Assembly (NCBI GenBank): GCA_023441965.1
Contig: JAEZNB010000063.1
Span: forward strand, 1-40,336
Length of the DNA: 40,336 bases
Direction of reading: 5' to 3'
Source of the DNA: Bacillota bacterium
GTDB lineage: Bacteria > Bacillota > Clostridia > Lachnospirales > Lachnospiraceae
Positions within the stretch are counted from its first letter, which is position 1; every line of letters starts with the position of its first letter. Below, in pieces: positions 32,132-40,336 of the stretch. The position numbers and the translations under genes are program-made. The notes below the pieces were generated by a model. It saw nothing but the letters and a program-made list of their open reading frames with translations. It did no database searches and was not told the DNA's origin.

Positions 32132-33424
32132 TTATGCAGCAAATATATTCCTGATATCATTAAACAATACAAATACCATTAAGATCATCAGCAGGGCCAT
32201 ACCTATGAAATGCACCAGGGCTTCCTTCTCCTTGGGAACCGGCTTGCCTCTGACAGCCTCAATTAAGAGGAAGATCAGTCGTCCTCCGTCTAAGGCGGGA
32301 AGGGGAAGTAGATTCATGACACCCAGATTCGTGCTGATCAGGATACAGAAACTGGCTAAGGATAAAAATACTGCCCGAAGTCCCTGATCCGAGGCCTCCT
32401 CCACAATCTCTCCTACCATATTTACGATCCCCACCGGCCCGGAGATCTCCTTCACACTTGCCTTACCGCTGATCAGATAACCAATACTTTCAATGGCATA
32501 ATTCACATAGAACTTCAGCTCATAGAAGCTGCTCCTGATTGTCTGAAGAGGTGATACCTTGGTGCTCCTGTAATTGATCCGCAACCCATCAACATAGTAC
32601 TCCACCAGTCTGGGAGTCACCGTGATATCTCTGGTGCTGCCCTCATGGAGAATCGTAACGGTCACCGGCTGATTGGTCAGCGGATGTTGGTCAAAGTATT
32701 CGCTTAACTCCTTACCGCCGCTGATCTCGGTACCATCCACCTTCAGGATGGTATCCCCGGCAACAACGCCCTGTTCCCCTAAGGGAAAGGATTTATCTAT
32801 TAACGCGATTTCAGCTGTTTCCGTCATACCATACTGGATTCCCAAACGGTACTCTGACCTCTTCACCGGTGACAGAACGGTGCTGGCTGTCCCCTCCCCC
32901 TCTCTCTCATAGCTAATCTTTATCTCCTTGTCCGACAGGGGATGGAACATAAAGTAGAGGTCGATTTCACGGGCAAAGTGTACCCTCTTTCCATTCAGCT
33001 TCGTAATCCTGTCTCCTGCCTTTAAGCCTGCACTCTGGGCAGGGGAGCCTTCCTCAGTTCCGGTCACATCGGGAAAATCCACGCCTGTGGAGCCGGTTAC
33101 GATTAGGGCCAGGATAAAGGCCAGGATAAAGTTAAAAAAGGCACCTGCAAATATCACTGAGAATCTGGCCCAGACACTCTTCTTATGAAAAGCGCCCTCA
33201 TCCTCGACCGTAGCATCCTCTCCCAGCATCATGCAGGAACCGCCAAAGGGTAGCAGCTTAAGGGAATATCTCGTTCCGTTTTTCACGAAGCTGGCGATTC
33301 TAGGTCCCATGCCCACAGAAAACTCAGTCACGGTGATGCCGTTTTTCTTAGCCAGGAGAAAATGCCCCAGTTCATGTATAATGATAATAAATCCTAACAG
33401 CAGTATCGCTACGATAATATTCAT
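32132..33424 (-). CDS. rseP: Site-2 intramembrane zinc metalloprotease (RseP/RasP family)
   Basis: 430-residue membrane protease that cuts anti-sigma factors and leftover signal peptides inside the membrane. HELGH (His17, Glu18, His21) lies in the first helix and LLPLPALDGGRL (the LDG motif with the third zinc ligand) near the C-terminus. About four membrane helices are visible. Between them are PDZ-like regions (GTEEGSPAQSAGLKAGDRIT and GVVAGDTILKVDGTEI). AAGGA precedes the ATG. Position between dxr and ispG is standard for this group. The substrate in this organism is unknown. Confidence 0.95.
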   Translation of the reverse strand: MNIIVAILLLGFIIIIHELGHFLLAKKNGITVTEFSVGMGPRIASFVKNGTRYSLKLLPFGGSCMMLGEDATVEDEGAFHKKSVWARFSVIFAGAFFNFILAFILALIVTGSTGVDFPDVTGTEEGSPAQSAGLKAGDRITKLNGKRVHFAREIDLYFMFHPLSDKEIKISYEREGEGTASTVLSPVKRSEYRLGIQYGMTETAEIALIDKSFPLGEQGVVAGDTILKVDGTEISGGKELSEYFDQHPLTNQPVTVTILHEGSTRDITVTPRLVEYYVDGLRINYRSTKVSPLQTIRSSFYELKFYVNYAIESIGYLISGKASVKEISGPVGIVNMVGEIVEEASDQGLRAVFLSLASFCILISTNLGVMNLLPLPALDGGRLIFLLIEAVRGKPVPKEKEALVHFIGMALLMILMVFVLFNDIRNIFAA

Positions 33425-33460
33425 AGTACAGTCCTTTCAAAACCCTGACAATTGAACAGC

Positions 33461-34618
33461 TTAAGCACCGGTTCGGGTAAGCTCCTTCATAAAGTCATAG
33501 GTCTCTGTCTCAGTCTTCAGTATCTCATTCAGTGAGGGCTCCCTGATCAGCTTATGATGCTTCATGGCTTCCCCAATCAGGGTGGGGATATCCAGGAAGC
33601 CGATGTCGCCCTGCAGGAAGCTTGCCACAGCCCATTCATTGGCTGCATTATAGACCGTAGGCATAGAGCCTCCCAGTCTGCCGGCCTCCATTCCCAGCTT
33701 CAGTCCGAAGAAGGTATCCAGATCCGGTTCCTCGAAGGTCAGCTGCCCCAGCTTCACAAAATCCACTCTTTCTCCCCTGACCATTTCCTTTCTATCGGGA
33801 TAGAATAATGCATAGCGGATGGGGATACGCATATCCGGGATTCCCATCTGGGCCAGAACACTGCCATCCACATATTCCACCATGGAATGGATGATGCTCT
33901 GCGGATGGACCAGTACTCGGATCTTCTCTAAGGGGATATCAAAGAGCCACCGGGCCTCCATAACCTCCAGCCCCTTATTCACCATGGTGGCGGAATCAAT
34001 CGTGATCTTTCTACCCATGGCCCAGTTCGGATGCTTTAGCGCATCCGAAGCAGTCATCTTGGTCAGCTCGGACCTCTTTCTGCCACGGAAGGGACCTCCG
34101 GAGGCGGTCAGCAGCAGCTGATGTACCGTCTCCTTCTGCTCACCCATTAAAGCCTGGAAAATCGCAGAATGCTCGCTGTCTACCGGCAGCAGCTCCACCC
34201 TTTTCTCCCTGACCAGGGGCATAATCATATGCCCTGCAGTCACCAGGGTTTCTTTATTGGCAAGGGCAATGTTCTTGCCCGCTTTGATCGCTTCAATGGT
34301 GGGAAGGATGCCGATCATGCCTACCATGGCAGTAACGACCGTATCTGTTTCTACAGCTGTCGCACAGCCAATCACTCCCTCCATACCCGAGAGTATCTTC
34401 ACCGGCAGGTCCTTTACCCTGGACCTTAAAAGCCTGGCCTTCTCTTCCTCATATACGCAGGCAAACTCCGGTCCAAACTCCCTGATCTGCTTCTCCAAAC
34501 GATCAATATTACTTCCGGCAGCCAAGGCAGTTACCTTAAGCCCCTCCTGCTCTCTTACGATATCCAGGGTCTGGGTTCCGATGGAGCCGGTGGAACCGAG
34601 TACCGCAATTTTCTTCAT
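33461..34618 (-). CDS. dxr: 1-deoxy-D-xylulose 5-phosphate reductoisomerase
   Basis: Second enzyme of the MEP pathway; NADPH-dependent. 385 residues. KKIAVLGSTGSIGTQTLDIV is the nucleotide-binding start, followed by IALANKETLVTAG, VDSEHSAIFQAL (metal and substrate residues), LLTASGGPFRG, ATMVNKGLEVMEARWLF and HPQSIIHSMVEY. The ATG at 34618 is chosen because GGAGG lies 9 bases before it and the protein then starts at the conserved strand; the frame stays open 9 codons further upstream. It is 36 bases before rseP in the same transcript. Confidence 0.97.
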   Translation of the reverse strand: MKKIAVLGSTGSIGTQTLDIVREQEGLKVTALAAGSNIDRLEKQIREFGPEFACVYEEEKARLLRSRVKDLPVKILSGMEGVIGCATAVETDTVVTAMVGMIGILPTIEAIKAGKNIALANKETLVTAGHMIMPLVREKRVELLPVDSEHSAIFQALMGEQKETVHQLLLTASGGPFRGRKRSELTKMTASDALKHPNWAMGRKITIDSATMVNKGLEVMEARWLFDIPLEKIRVLVHPQSIIHSMVEYVDGSVLAQMGIPDMRIPIRYALFYPDRKEMVRGERVDFVKLGQLTFEEPDLDTFFGLKLGMEAGRLGGSMPTVYNAANEWAVASFLQGDIGFLDIPTLIGEAMKHHKLIREPSLNEILKTETETYDFMKELTRTGA

Positions 34619-34701
34619 ATGCTTTAACCTCCAGCTGTCAGACACGAATCCTTCTACAGAAGTTACGTTTTATATATTTTATCACTGTTCCCTTATCTAC
34701 T

Positions 34702-35514
34702 CTAAAACAGTCCGTTACCTAACATCACTGTAAGATAGTATACTATAGGTGCCGTAAAGATGATACTGTCAAAACGGTCCAGTATACCGCCATGACCGGG
34801 AATCAGCTTACCGTAATCCTTGATTTCATGATTCCTCTTGATTGCTGACGCAGCCAGGTCCCCGATTTGGGAAATCACGCTGGATGCCGCTCCGATTAAG
34901 GCAAAAAGTAATTGGGGCTTACTGATACCTGTCAGCTGTGAAGAGATGGCGGTGGCATAGAGAAATCCTATAAGAGCAGCGCCCACAACCCCGCCGATAC
35001 AGCCCTCCAGTGATTTTTTGGGACTAAGCTTGGGTGTTATCTTATGCTTACCGATCAGCATACCAACACAGTAGGCGCAGGTGTCGGAACCCCATGCCCC
35101 GATAAAGATCAGCCATACCAGCCATGCTCCGTCCTCCAGCATCCTCACCTGATATATGTAGGACAGCATTATACTGACATAAAAGAGTCCCAGGAAGGCA
35201 ATCGATACCTGTTCCGTATTATATTTGGGAAATTGAAAAACATAAAGCATCATGATAAGCAGAAGGAACAGAATAAAGAACATGAGGAAAAGTCCCTTCA
35301 GTTCAAAGTAGAGGAGCGCATAATATGAAAACGCTGCCAGATAACCCAGCCCTCCCAGCAGACTCTTATGAAGCTTCAGAATCCGGTATAACTCCATCAT
35401 TCCGATCAGGGATATGATTCCCATCGCAGCAAAGAGTACATTGCCACCCAAAACAACAAACAGAATTGTTAAGGTCAGCACGATCGCACTGCTGCGCAGC
35501 CTTACCATAAACAT
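34702..35514 (-). CDS. cdsA: Phosphatidate cytidylyltransferase
   Basis: Integral membrane enzyme making CDP-diacylglycerol from phosphatidic acid and CTP. 270 residues with about seven hydrophobic helices. The signature is in the last third: KLSPKKSLEGCIGGVVGAAL, then QIGDLAASAIKRNHEIKDYG and KLIPGHGGILDRFDSI (the SxxKRxxxxKDxxxxxPGHGGxxDRxD motif). AGGAGG lies 7 bases before the ATG. It sits between uppS and dxr, as in most Firmicutes. Confidence 0.97.
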   Translation of the reverse strand: MFMVRLRSSAIVLTLTILFVVLGGNVLFAAMGIISLIGMMELYRILKLHKSLLGGLGYLAAFSYYALLYFELKGLFLMFFILFLLLIMMLYVFQFPKYNTEQVSIAFLGLFYVSIMLSYIYQVRMLEDGAWLVWLIFIGAWGSDTCAYCVGMLIGKHKITPKLSPKKSLEGCIGGVVGAALIGFLYATAISSQLTGISKPQLLFALIGAASSVISQIGDLAASAIKRNHEIKDYGKLIPGHGGILDRFDSIIFTAPIVYYLTVMLGNGLF

Positions 35515-35539
35515 AGTAGTTCCTCCTTATAAGCACCAT

Positions 35540-36256
35540 CTATCCAATCGTGCCGAATTTTCTCTTTCTGCTGCTATAATATTCTACTGCCTTCCTAAGC
35601 TCCTCTTTATTAAAGTCCGGCCATAAGACCTCAGTAAAATACAGCTCCGTATAGGCAGACTGCCACAATAAGAAATTGGAAAGCCTCTGTTCACCGCTGG
35701 TCCGAATCAGCAGATCAGGCTCCGGGATATCTCTGGTATCCAGATGACCTGTAATTACGGCCTCATCGATCTCCTCCGGAGATAGCTTCCCTTCCTTAAC
35801 CTCCTGAGAGATTGCCCTTACAGCCCGAAGGATTTCATCCCTGCTTCCGTAATTGATCGCCACCTGGAATTTGAGTCCCGTATGATGCGCGGAGGCCTTC
35901 TCCAGAGCTTCGATGCTCCTTCTTAAGTCCTCGGAAAGCATGGAAGTATCCCCAATCATCCGAACCCGCATATTATTCTTGGCACTGGTTTTAATACTGG
36001 TCTCCAGATAGGACCCCAGTAGCTTCATCAGGGCATCCACTTCCTCCTTCGGCCGTCTCCAGTTCTCTGTCGAGAAGGCATACACGGTCAGGTACTCAAT
36101 TCCCATATGATATGCATCCTCACAGATTTTCTCCACAACCTTGCTGCCCTGAGTATGTCCGTAATTTCTGGGCATCATTCTTTTTTTTGCCCATCTGCCG
36201 TTGCCATCCAATATGATCGCAACATGCTTTGGAATATTCAAATCCTTCACCTGCAT
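35540..36256 (-). CDS. uppS: Undecaprenyl diphosphate synthase (isoprenyl transferase)
   Basis: Makes the C55 lipid carrier from FPP and IPP; needed for peptidoglycan and for the glycan operon here. 238 residues. HVAIILDGNGRWAKKR holds the catalytic Asp17. YLTVYAFSTENWRRPKEEV, AINYGSRDEILRAV and LLIRTSGEQRLSNFLLWQSA follow. ATG 36256 has GGAGA 8 bases upstream; an in-frame GTG at 36325 has no ribosome site. The resulting 108-base leader after frr contains a possible hairpin (CAAAAGG/CCTTTTG, 36288-36318) of unknown meaning. Confidence 0.97.
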   Translation of the reverse strand: MQVKDLNIPKHVAIILDGNGRWAKKRMMPRNYGHTQGSKVVEKICEDAYHMGIEYLTVYAFSTENWRRPKEEVDALMKLLGSYLETSIKTSAKNNMRVRMIGDTSMLSEDLRRSIEALEKASAHHTGLKFQVAINYGSRDEILRAVRAISQEVKEGKLSPEEIDEAVITGHLDTRDIPEPDLLIRTSGEQRLSNFLLWQSAYTELYFTEVLWPDFNKEELRKAVEYYSSRKRKFGTIG

Positions 36257-36364
36257 ACTATATTCTCCATCATGAACAAGAGTGCCCCAAAAGGTCTTTT
36301 CCAATGTAATCCCTTTTGCGGACACCCCTGATTAACTTATAGGTATTGCTTAGACTGAAAGGAA

Positions 36365-36919
36365 TTATACCGTAAGGATCTCCTTGGATTTCTCCTCCAT
36401 GAGTTTATCAATCTCTACGATAAAACGATCTGTGAGTTTCTGGCAATCATCCTCCAGGCGCTTGAATTCATCCTCTGAAATTTCACTGGCCTTGTTCTGC
36501 TTCTTAAAGTGCTCGTTTGCATCCCTTCTGATATTCCGAATGGCAACCTTGGCATTCTCCGCCTTCTTCTTGACATCCTTCACCAGATCTCTTCTTCTCT
36601 CCTCTGTCAACTCCGGAAATACCAGACGAATTACTCTTCCGTCATTACTGGGCGTCAACCCTAAATCCGAGGCCATGATCGCCTTCTCAATGTCCTTGAT
36701 CAGCTTGCTTTCCCAAGGCTGAATCTGAATCACTCTTGCTTCTGGTACGGAGATATTGGCTACTGCCTGCAGGGAAGACGGTTGTCCGTAATAATCTACC
36801 CTAAGCTTATCAAGAAGATGTGGATTTGCCCTTCCTGCGCGGATCGTGGAATATTCTTCTCTTAAGGTATCCAGTGTCTTCCCCATTTTCTGATTAAACT
36901 GATCTAATCTTGTATCCAT
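36365..36919 (-). CDS. frr: Ribosome recycling factor
   Basis: 184 residues, the standard length, releasing ribosomes from mRNA after termination together with EF-G. Clear family blocks: TLREEYSTIRAGRANPHLLD, VDYYGQPSSLQAVANISVPE, ARVIQIQPWE, GLTPSNDGRVIRLVFPELTE and ERRRDLVKDVKKKAENAKVA. The ATG follows GGAGGG. It is directly downstream of pyrH, the normal arrangement. Confidence 0.98.
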   Translation of the reverse strand: MDTRLDQFNQKMGKTLDTLREEYSTIRAGRANPHLLDKLRVDYYGQPSSLQAVANISVPEARVIQIQPWESKLIKDIEKAIMASDLGLTPSNDGRVIRLVFPELTEERRRDLVKDVKKKAENAKVAIRNIRRDANEHFKKQNKASEISEDEFKRLEDDCQKLTDRFIVEIDKLMEEKSKEILTV

Positions 36920-36987
36920 TCAGGATCCCTCCAATTCATATTCAAATTCTTTCATCCGGCGAGTACCGGTAACTGCTTCTCCTCACA

Positions 36988-37692
36988 CTATACGGTGATT
37001 GTAGTCCCGCTTGACTGTCCCAAGGCAGCCTTCACAATGCTGTTCTCCTCTGAAAGTCCGAACAGAAGGACAGGTATCTTATTTTCCAGACAGAGCACGG
37101 TTGCGGTCAGGTCTAAAATACCCAGCTTCTGATCCAGTACCTGCTGCATCGGAATCACATCGAACTTCTTCGCATCCTTATTCAGCTTGGGATCACAATC
37201 ATAAACTCCATCAATATTTCTTGCCATTAAGATAAGATCACAGTCCAGCTCGGCAGCCCTAAGCGCTGTCGGGGTATCTGTGGTAAAATACGGGTGTCCG
37301 GTGCCGCCGGCCAAGAATGCCACACCGCCCTTCTTCATGCAGGCCAAGACCTCATCCTTAGAGAAAAGCTTCGTCATACTGCCACAGGAAAAGGGAGTGA
37401 AAACCTCGGTCGGAATTCCCACATAGCGGAAAATCTCCGATACATAGATACAATTCATCACTGTAGCCAGCATTCCGATCTGGTCTGCCTTGGTACGGTC
37501 GATGGTTTCGCTGGTCCGTCCCCTCCAGAAATTACCTCCTCCGGTGACGATTCCGATCTCTATCCCCTGATCCACCAGCTGCTTCACCTGTTTTGCTACT
37601 CCGATGCAGGTGGCCTCGTCAAAACCGGTTTTCTTGTCCCCGGCCAAGGCTTCACCGCTTAATTTCAGTAGTACCCGTTTAAATTCATTCAT
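36988..37692 (-). CDS. pyrH: UMP kinase
   Basis: Hexameric bacterial UMP kinase, 234 residues, converting UMP to UDP. RVLLKLSGEALAGDKKTG is the N-terminal phosphate loop region. GIVTGGGNFWRGRTSETIDR, ADQIGMLATVMNCI, FLAGGTGHPYFTTDTPTALR and ARNIDGVYDCDPKLNKDA are all family blocks. GGAGG lies about 9 bases before the ATG. It is the first gene after the promoter at 37738-37766. rpsB and tsf, which often precede pyrH, are not here; a bactofilin gene lies upstream instead. Confidence 0.98.
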   Translation of the reverse strand: MNEFKRVLLKLSGEALAGDKKTGFDEATCIGVAKQVKQLVDQGIEIGIVTGGGNFWRGRTSETIDRTKADQIGMLATVMNCIYVSEIFRYVGIPTEVFTPFSCGSMTKLFSKDEVLACMKKGGVAFLAGGTGHPYFTTDTPTALRAAELDCDLILMARNIDGVYDCDPKLNKDAKKFDVIPMQQVLDQKLGILDLTATVLCLENKIPVLLFGLSEENSIVKAALGQSSGTTITV

Positions 37693-37737
37693 ATCAGTAT
37701 GCCTCCAGCTTACTTGTTCTTAAACTATCCGGAAGAT

Positions 37738-37766
37738 AATGTATCACATGCAGGATGAAATGGCAA
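37738..37766 (-). promoter_or_regulatory. Promoter of the pyrH-to-polC operon
   Basis: TTGCCA (-35, 37766-37761), a 17-base spacer and TACATT (-10, 37743-37738) on the minus strand. A TG one base before the -10 box makes it an extended -10 promoter. It lies about 45 bases before the pyrH start codon, in the 108-base gap after the bactofilin gene. Confidence 0.6.
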
Positions 37767-37800
37767 GCGCTTCAGCTGATGTTTTGAACTTAAATCTATA

Positions 37801-38727
37801 TTATTCAAAAATATTGTCCACATCCACTTCGGAGTAGCTTAAGGAACAGAAGCCTTCCACAACTGCCCCATTATTGATCTGTACAGACTTTGCTTTAATG
37901 TTGCCCTTGATGATTGCTGTTGAGTCAATTACGATAGGACCGTTCACATCGATCTCACCCTTCACGGCTCCAGCGATGACGCCGGAGGTGGCAATGATGT
38001 CACCGATTACTACGGTACCCAGACCGATCTTTACACAGCCCTCACTGTTAATACAGCCTTCCATACGCTCGGTATTCACATAAACCTCTGCTGCGGAAGA
38101 GTTACCGTTTACCTTACCTGTGATGGATAATTTACCGAGGCATTCAATATCTCCGGTGATGCATCCCATGATGTCAAGGGAGCCTTCAGAGGAAATGCTG
38201 CCGTTAATTGTCGTACCCTTGGAAATTACAGTAACCTCATCGTCGTTTACTACAGAAGCTGCCTTAAGCTTGGGTGCAGCCTTTTCCTTTACTTCTTCTT
38301 CAACAGGCTCTGATACTACCTCTTCTTCTGCATTTAAGACATCCAATAACTCTAAATCGATATTTTCATCCATAATTTCGCCCTCTTCTTCTATGATTTC
38401 TAAAGATATATTATCTTCTGCTTCTATCGTATCATCCTTCACTTGTTCCACATCTTCTTCGGTCTGAACAGACGCCTCTTCGGCTTGTGCTTCATCGTCT
38501 TCCGCTTGCTCTGTCTCCCCCAAGGAAGCTTCAGAAGATGTGTCCTCGCTTGTAAATTCATCAATCAGCTCCAGCATCCTCTCATTGTCTGAAGCCTGAG
38601 CAGCTTCATCTGTCTCCAGCGTATTCACCAGCTGCTCCTCGGTATCCTCCTCCGGGTGCGTATCCTCCGGAAATAACTCATTCACAGCCTGGGATAAGTC
38701 CTCCTTAAATTCCTTAAAAAAGCTCAT
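37801..38727 (-). CDS. Bactofilin (polymer-forming cytoskeletal protein) with long acidic N-terminus
   Basis: 308 residues. The C-terminal half (about 165-300) is a right-handed beta-helix bactofilin domain: VISKGTTINGSISSEGSLDI, MGCITGDIECLGKLSITGKV, GVIAGAVKGEIDVNGPIVID, TAIIKGNIKAKSVQINNGAV. Bactofilins self-assemble without nucleotide and anchor or position cell-wall enzymes. The first 165 residues are strongly acidic, rich in Glu, Asp, Ala and Val, and probably disordered; most bactofilins have only short tails. GGGAGG precedes the ATG. It lies 28 bases after a membrane-anchored polysaccharide deacetylase gene, so the pair is probably one operon and may work together. Confidence 0.9.
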   Translation of the reverse strand: MSFFKEFKEDLSQAVNELFPEDTHPEEDTEEQLVNTLETDEAAQASDNERMLELIDEFTSEDTSSEASLGETEQAEDDEAQAEEASVQTEEDVEQVKDDTIEAEDNISLEIIEEEGEIMDENIDLELLDVLNAEEEVVSEPVEEEVKEKAAPKLKAASVVNDDEVTVISKGTTINGSISSEGSLDIMGCITGDIECLGKLSITGKVNGNSSAAEVYVNTERMEGCINSEGCVKIGLGTVVIGDIIATSGVIAGAVKGEIDVNGPIVIDSTAIIKGNIKAKSVQINNGAVVEGFCSLSYSEVDVDNIFE

Positions 38728-38755
38728 CAGCGTATTACCTCCCCTATATAATGGA

Positions 38756-40153
38756 TTATTTTACGTCCTCTGCTTTTATCTGTTGAATTGGTGTAACCTC
38801 TTCCGATAACGGCAGTACCTCAGCTCCTCCGGAGAGTAAAGCCTCCAGTACGATCGGAAGGGAATCCACTGTTGTCCGTTTGCCATTAGCATCATGCATT
38901 AAGACCATGGCTCTCTTCTTTGCGGCCACACCGTTCAGAATATTTTTTGACAACTGCTCTTTCGTGAATTCAACTCCGGTAGCATCACCATTGTCCACAT
39001 TCCAGTCAAAATAAATTATTTTTTTATCCTTCAGATACCGTATGAATTCCTCCATGCCGTACTTATTGACCCGATTGCCGCTTCCCCCCGGAAAACGGTA
39101 AATCGTAGGCATGTACCCAGTAGTATCATATAACAATTTCCATAGTTTTGTAAAGTCTTTATCAAAATCTTCTGCAGAATTATAGATCTGTTTATAGACA
39201 TGGGAATAGGAATGCATGCCCAGGGTATGTCCCCGCTCAATAATCTCACGGTAAAGCCGCTTCGACTCCTTATCTGTCTTACCGATTACAAAAAAAGTCG
39301 CCTTTACACCATACTCATCCAGGATATCTAAAATCTCCTCCGTGTACGGACTGGGGCCGTCATCAAAGGTCAGATAGACCTTTTTCCCCGCATATTTACC
39401 GGTGCTGGCGATCTGAACCTCTCCCTCTCCCGGCTTTTTCCCAGCTGAGTCGTCTGAGACAACCTTAGTTTTATCGTCCGCTCCGCCCGGACTGCTGTTA
39501 TCTGTCTGCCCTGCGGTCACAGGTGCCACCGGCCCTGTTGGAGCAACAGCTTCTTCTATCGCTTCCTTAGGATATGTATCAGAGGACAATTGAAACTCTC
39601 CCGGAGCAGGAATTATATTCCCATCCTCCAAAGGCTTGCCCTCCGCTTGGACTTGGCTGTCCTGATCTGTCGGAAAGCCCGTAGGTGTTGGGTGAGCATC
39701 GTCTGGTATATCCGTCTTTTGCTTGGTCCCGGTCGAAGGTACCGTAGCATCGGCTAGCTGTTCTGCGCTGCTCCCGGTCTCACTCACCGGGCCTGCCTTT
39801 TGATCCTCTGTCTCCTTTTGCCCTTCTTCACCGGACAAGGCTTCCGGGTAATCGGATTGCTGCTCCAAAAGCACACGAAGCTCTGCCGCATAGGCCACAT
39901 TATCCGCATCTGTATCACCGGCTGTCCTTATAACCTCCTGCTCATGTATGCTGACCAAACCATCCACCTGTCTCTGCAGGTCCATTACCTTCAAACCCAA
40001 TAGGATACAGCATATGGTCGGTATGATCAGAAATAGGATCACAATAGCCACAATCGCTATTTTTATCCTCTTAATTCTTCTTCTTCTCTGCCATGCAGCG
40101 TCCTTCTCCCTTACGTTTTGCTCTGTCTCCTTAACCCTGCTTTCCTCCTGCAA
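38756..40153 (-). CDS. Membrane-anchored polysaccharide deacetylase (CE4)
   Basis: 465 residues: a short cytoplasmic basic N-terminus, one membrane helix (about 31-54), a long low-complexity Ser/Thr/Pro/Glu-rich extracellular spacer (about 75-250), and a CE4 catalytic domain. The latter has VYLTFDDGPSPYTEEILDIL (Asp264-Asp265), KATFFVIG, TLGMHSYSH (zinc ligands His314 and His318), IYRFPGGSGNR, and AMVLMHDANGKRTTVDSLP. This is the layout of cell-wall peptidoglycan N-acetylglucosamine or N-acetylmuramic acid deacetylases. The start is TTG 40153, after GGGGTGAGG; no later start precedes the membrane helix, which supports it. It is upstream of the bactofilin. Confidence 0.9.
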   Translation of the reverse strand: MQEESRVKETEQNVREKDAAWQRRRRIKRIKIAIVAIVILFLIIPTICCILLGLKVMDLQRQVDGLVSIHEQEVIRTAGDTDADNVAYAAELRVLLEQQSDYPEALSGEEGQKETEDQKAGPVSETGSSAEQLADATVPSTGTKQKTDIPDDAHPTPTGFPTDQDSQVQAEGKPLEDGNIIPAPGEFQLSSDTYPKEAIEEAVAPTGPVAPVTAGQTDNSSPGGADDKTKVVSDDSAGKKPGEGEVQIASTGKYAGKKVYLTFDDGPSPYTEEILDILDEYGVKATFFVIGKTDKESKRLYREIIERGHTLGMHSYSHVYKQIYNSAEDFDKDFTKLWKLLYDTTGYMPTIYRFPGGSGNRVNKYGMEEFIRYLKDKKIIYFDWNVDNGDATGVEFTKEQLSKNILNGVAAKKRAMVLMHDANGKRTTVDSLPIVLEALLSGGAEVLPLSEEVTPIQQIKAEDVK

Positions 40154-40185
40154 GTCCTCACCCCTAGCTCAAATGATCTCCTACT

Positions 40186-40194
40186 ATTTTAACA
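40186..40194 (-). promoter_or_regulatory. Possible extended -10 promoter of the deacetylase-bactofilin pair
   Basis: TGT immediately followed by TAAAAT (minus strand 40194-40186) fits an extended -10 element about 33 bases before the TTG start. No good -35 box is seen at the usual distance. Confidence 0.4.
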
Positions 40195-40251
40195 CATTCC
40201 GATAAGAAAAAACATAGTAATTCAAAAAATAACATAAAAATACAAATACCG

Positions 40252-40308
40252 GTGACAAGGGGACGGAGATGCGTGACAGCGTGACAAGGGGACGTGTGGC
40301 AAGGGGCC
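40252..40308. repeat. GTGACAAGGGGAC short repeat cluster
   Basis: Two exact copies of GTGACAAGGGGAC (40252-40264 and 40281-40293) and one variant, GTGGCAAGGGGCC (40296-40308), lie in the otherwise AT-rich intergenic region, with a partial GTGACAGC between them at 40273. The abrupt GC-rich change suggests a dispersed intergenic repeat cut by the window edge. A small ACACC/GGTGT hairpin closes the window. No coding region is seen beyond 40153. Confidence 0.65.
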
Positions 40309-40336
40309 GGAGAATAATTAACACCCACCCAGGTGT

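Overview
The window is a stretch of a Clostridia chromosome, most likely Lachnospiraceae or a close relative. Evidence: a Gram-positive PolC-type replicative polymerase, the order pyrH-frr-uppS-cdsA-dxr-rseP-ispG-polC, strong AGGAGG-type ribosome sites, and the absence of outer-membrane genes. All 32 protein genes and the single tRNA lie on the minus strand, so transcription runs from right to left. There are no insertion sequences, phage genes or CRISPR arrays. No gap between genes exceeds about 220 bases.

Right end (about 37.8-40.3 kb): a membrane-anchored CE4 polysaccharide deacetylase and a bactofilin with a long acidic N-terminus form a cell-envelope pair. A short GTGACAAGGGGAC repeat cluster lies upstream. 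Next (25.9-37.8 kb) comes an essential operon: UMP kinase, ribosome recycling factor, undecaprenyl-PP synthase, CDP-diglyceride synthase, DXP reductoisomerase, site-2 protease, IspG and PolC. PolC carries an unusual in-frame tandem repeat of seven 39-bp units. A tRNA-Glu(CTC) with its own promoter and terminator separates this block from the rest.

Middle (22.3-25.6 kb): a histidine kinase with a multi-helix membrane sensor, a LuxR-type response regulator and a polysaccharide-deacetylase-fold protein without a signal peptide. Just downstream is a good sigma-A-like promoter (22126-22154). It starts a 22-kb surface-polysaccharide operon that runs off the left edge.

Polysaccharide operon (left 22 kb), in order of transcription: a small zinc-ribbon protein; a membrane UDP-GlcNAc 4,6-dehydratase; a PIG-L deacetylase; a 3-hydroxyacyl-CoA dehydrogenase; a thiolase; an LpxD-like left-handed beta-helix acyltransferase; a 4-keto-sugar reductase/epimerase; and the initiating phosphoglycosyl transferase. 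Then come a GT2, a GDP-fucose-synthase-like enzyme, a fused heptose-1-P guanylyltransferase/heptose-bisphosphatase, a heptose-7-P kinase, a GDP-mannose-4,6-dehydratase-like enzyme, GmhA, a Nudix hydrolase, a cupin, ManC, a GT4, a WbsX-family transferase, a Wzy-like polymerase, a GT2 and an FdtA/FdtB pair. My reading is a Wzx/Wzy-type glycan, with the flippase outside the window. It would begin with a 6-deoxy-HexNAc, contain GDP-derived (6-deoxy)heptose and/or fucose and a dTDP-3-amino-3,6-dideoxyhexose, and carry an unusual N-acyl (3-hydroxyacyl) group made in situ.

The most interesting candidate system is the PIG-L / 3-hydroxyacyl-CoA dehydrogenase / thiolase / LpxD-like block. It resembles LpxC-LpxD amino-sugar N-acylation logic in a Gram-positive polysaccharide operon.
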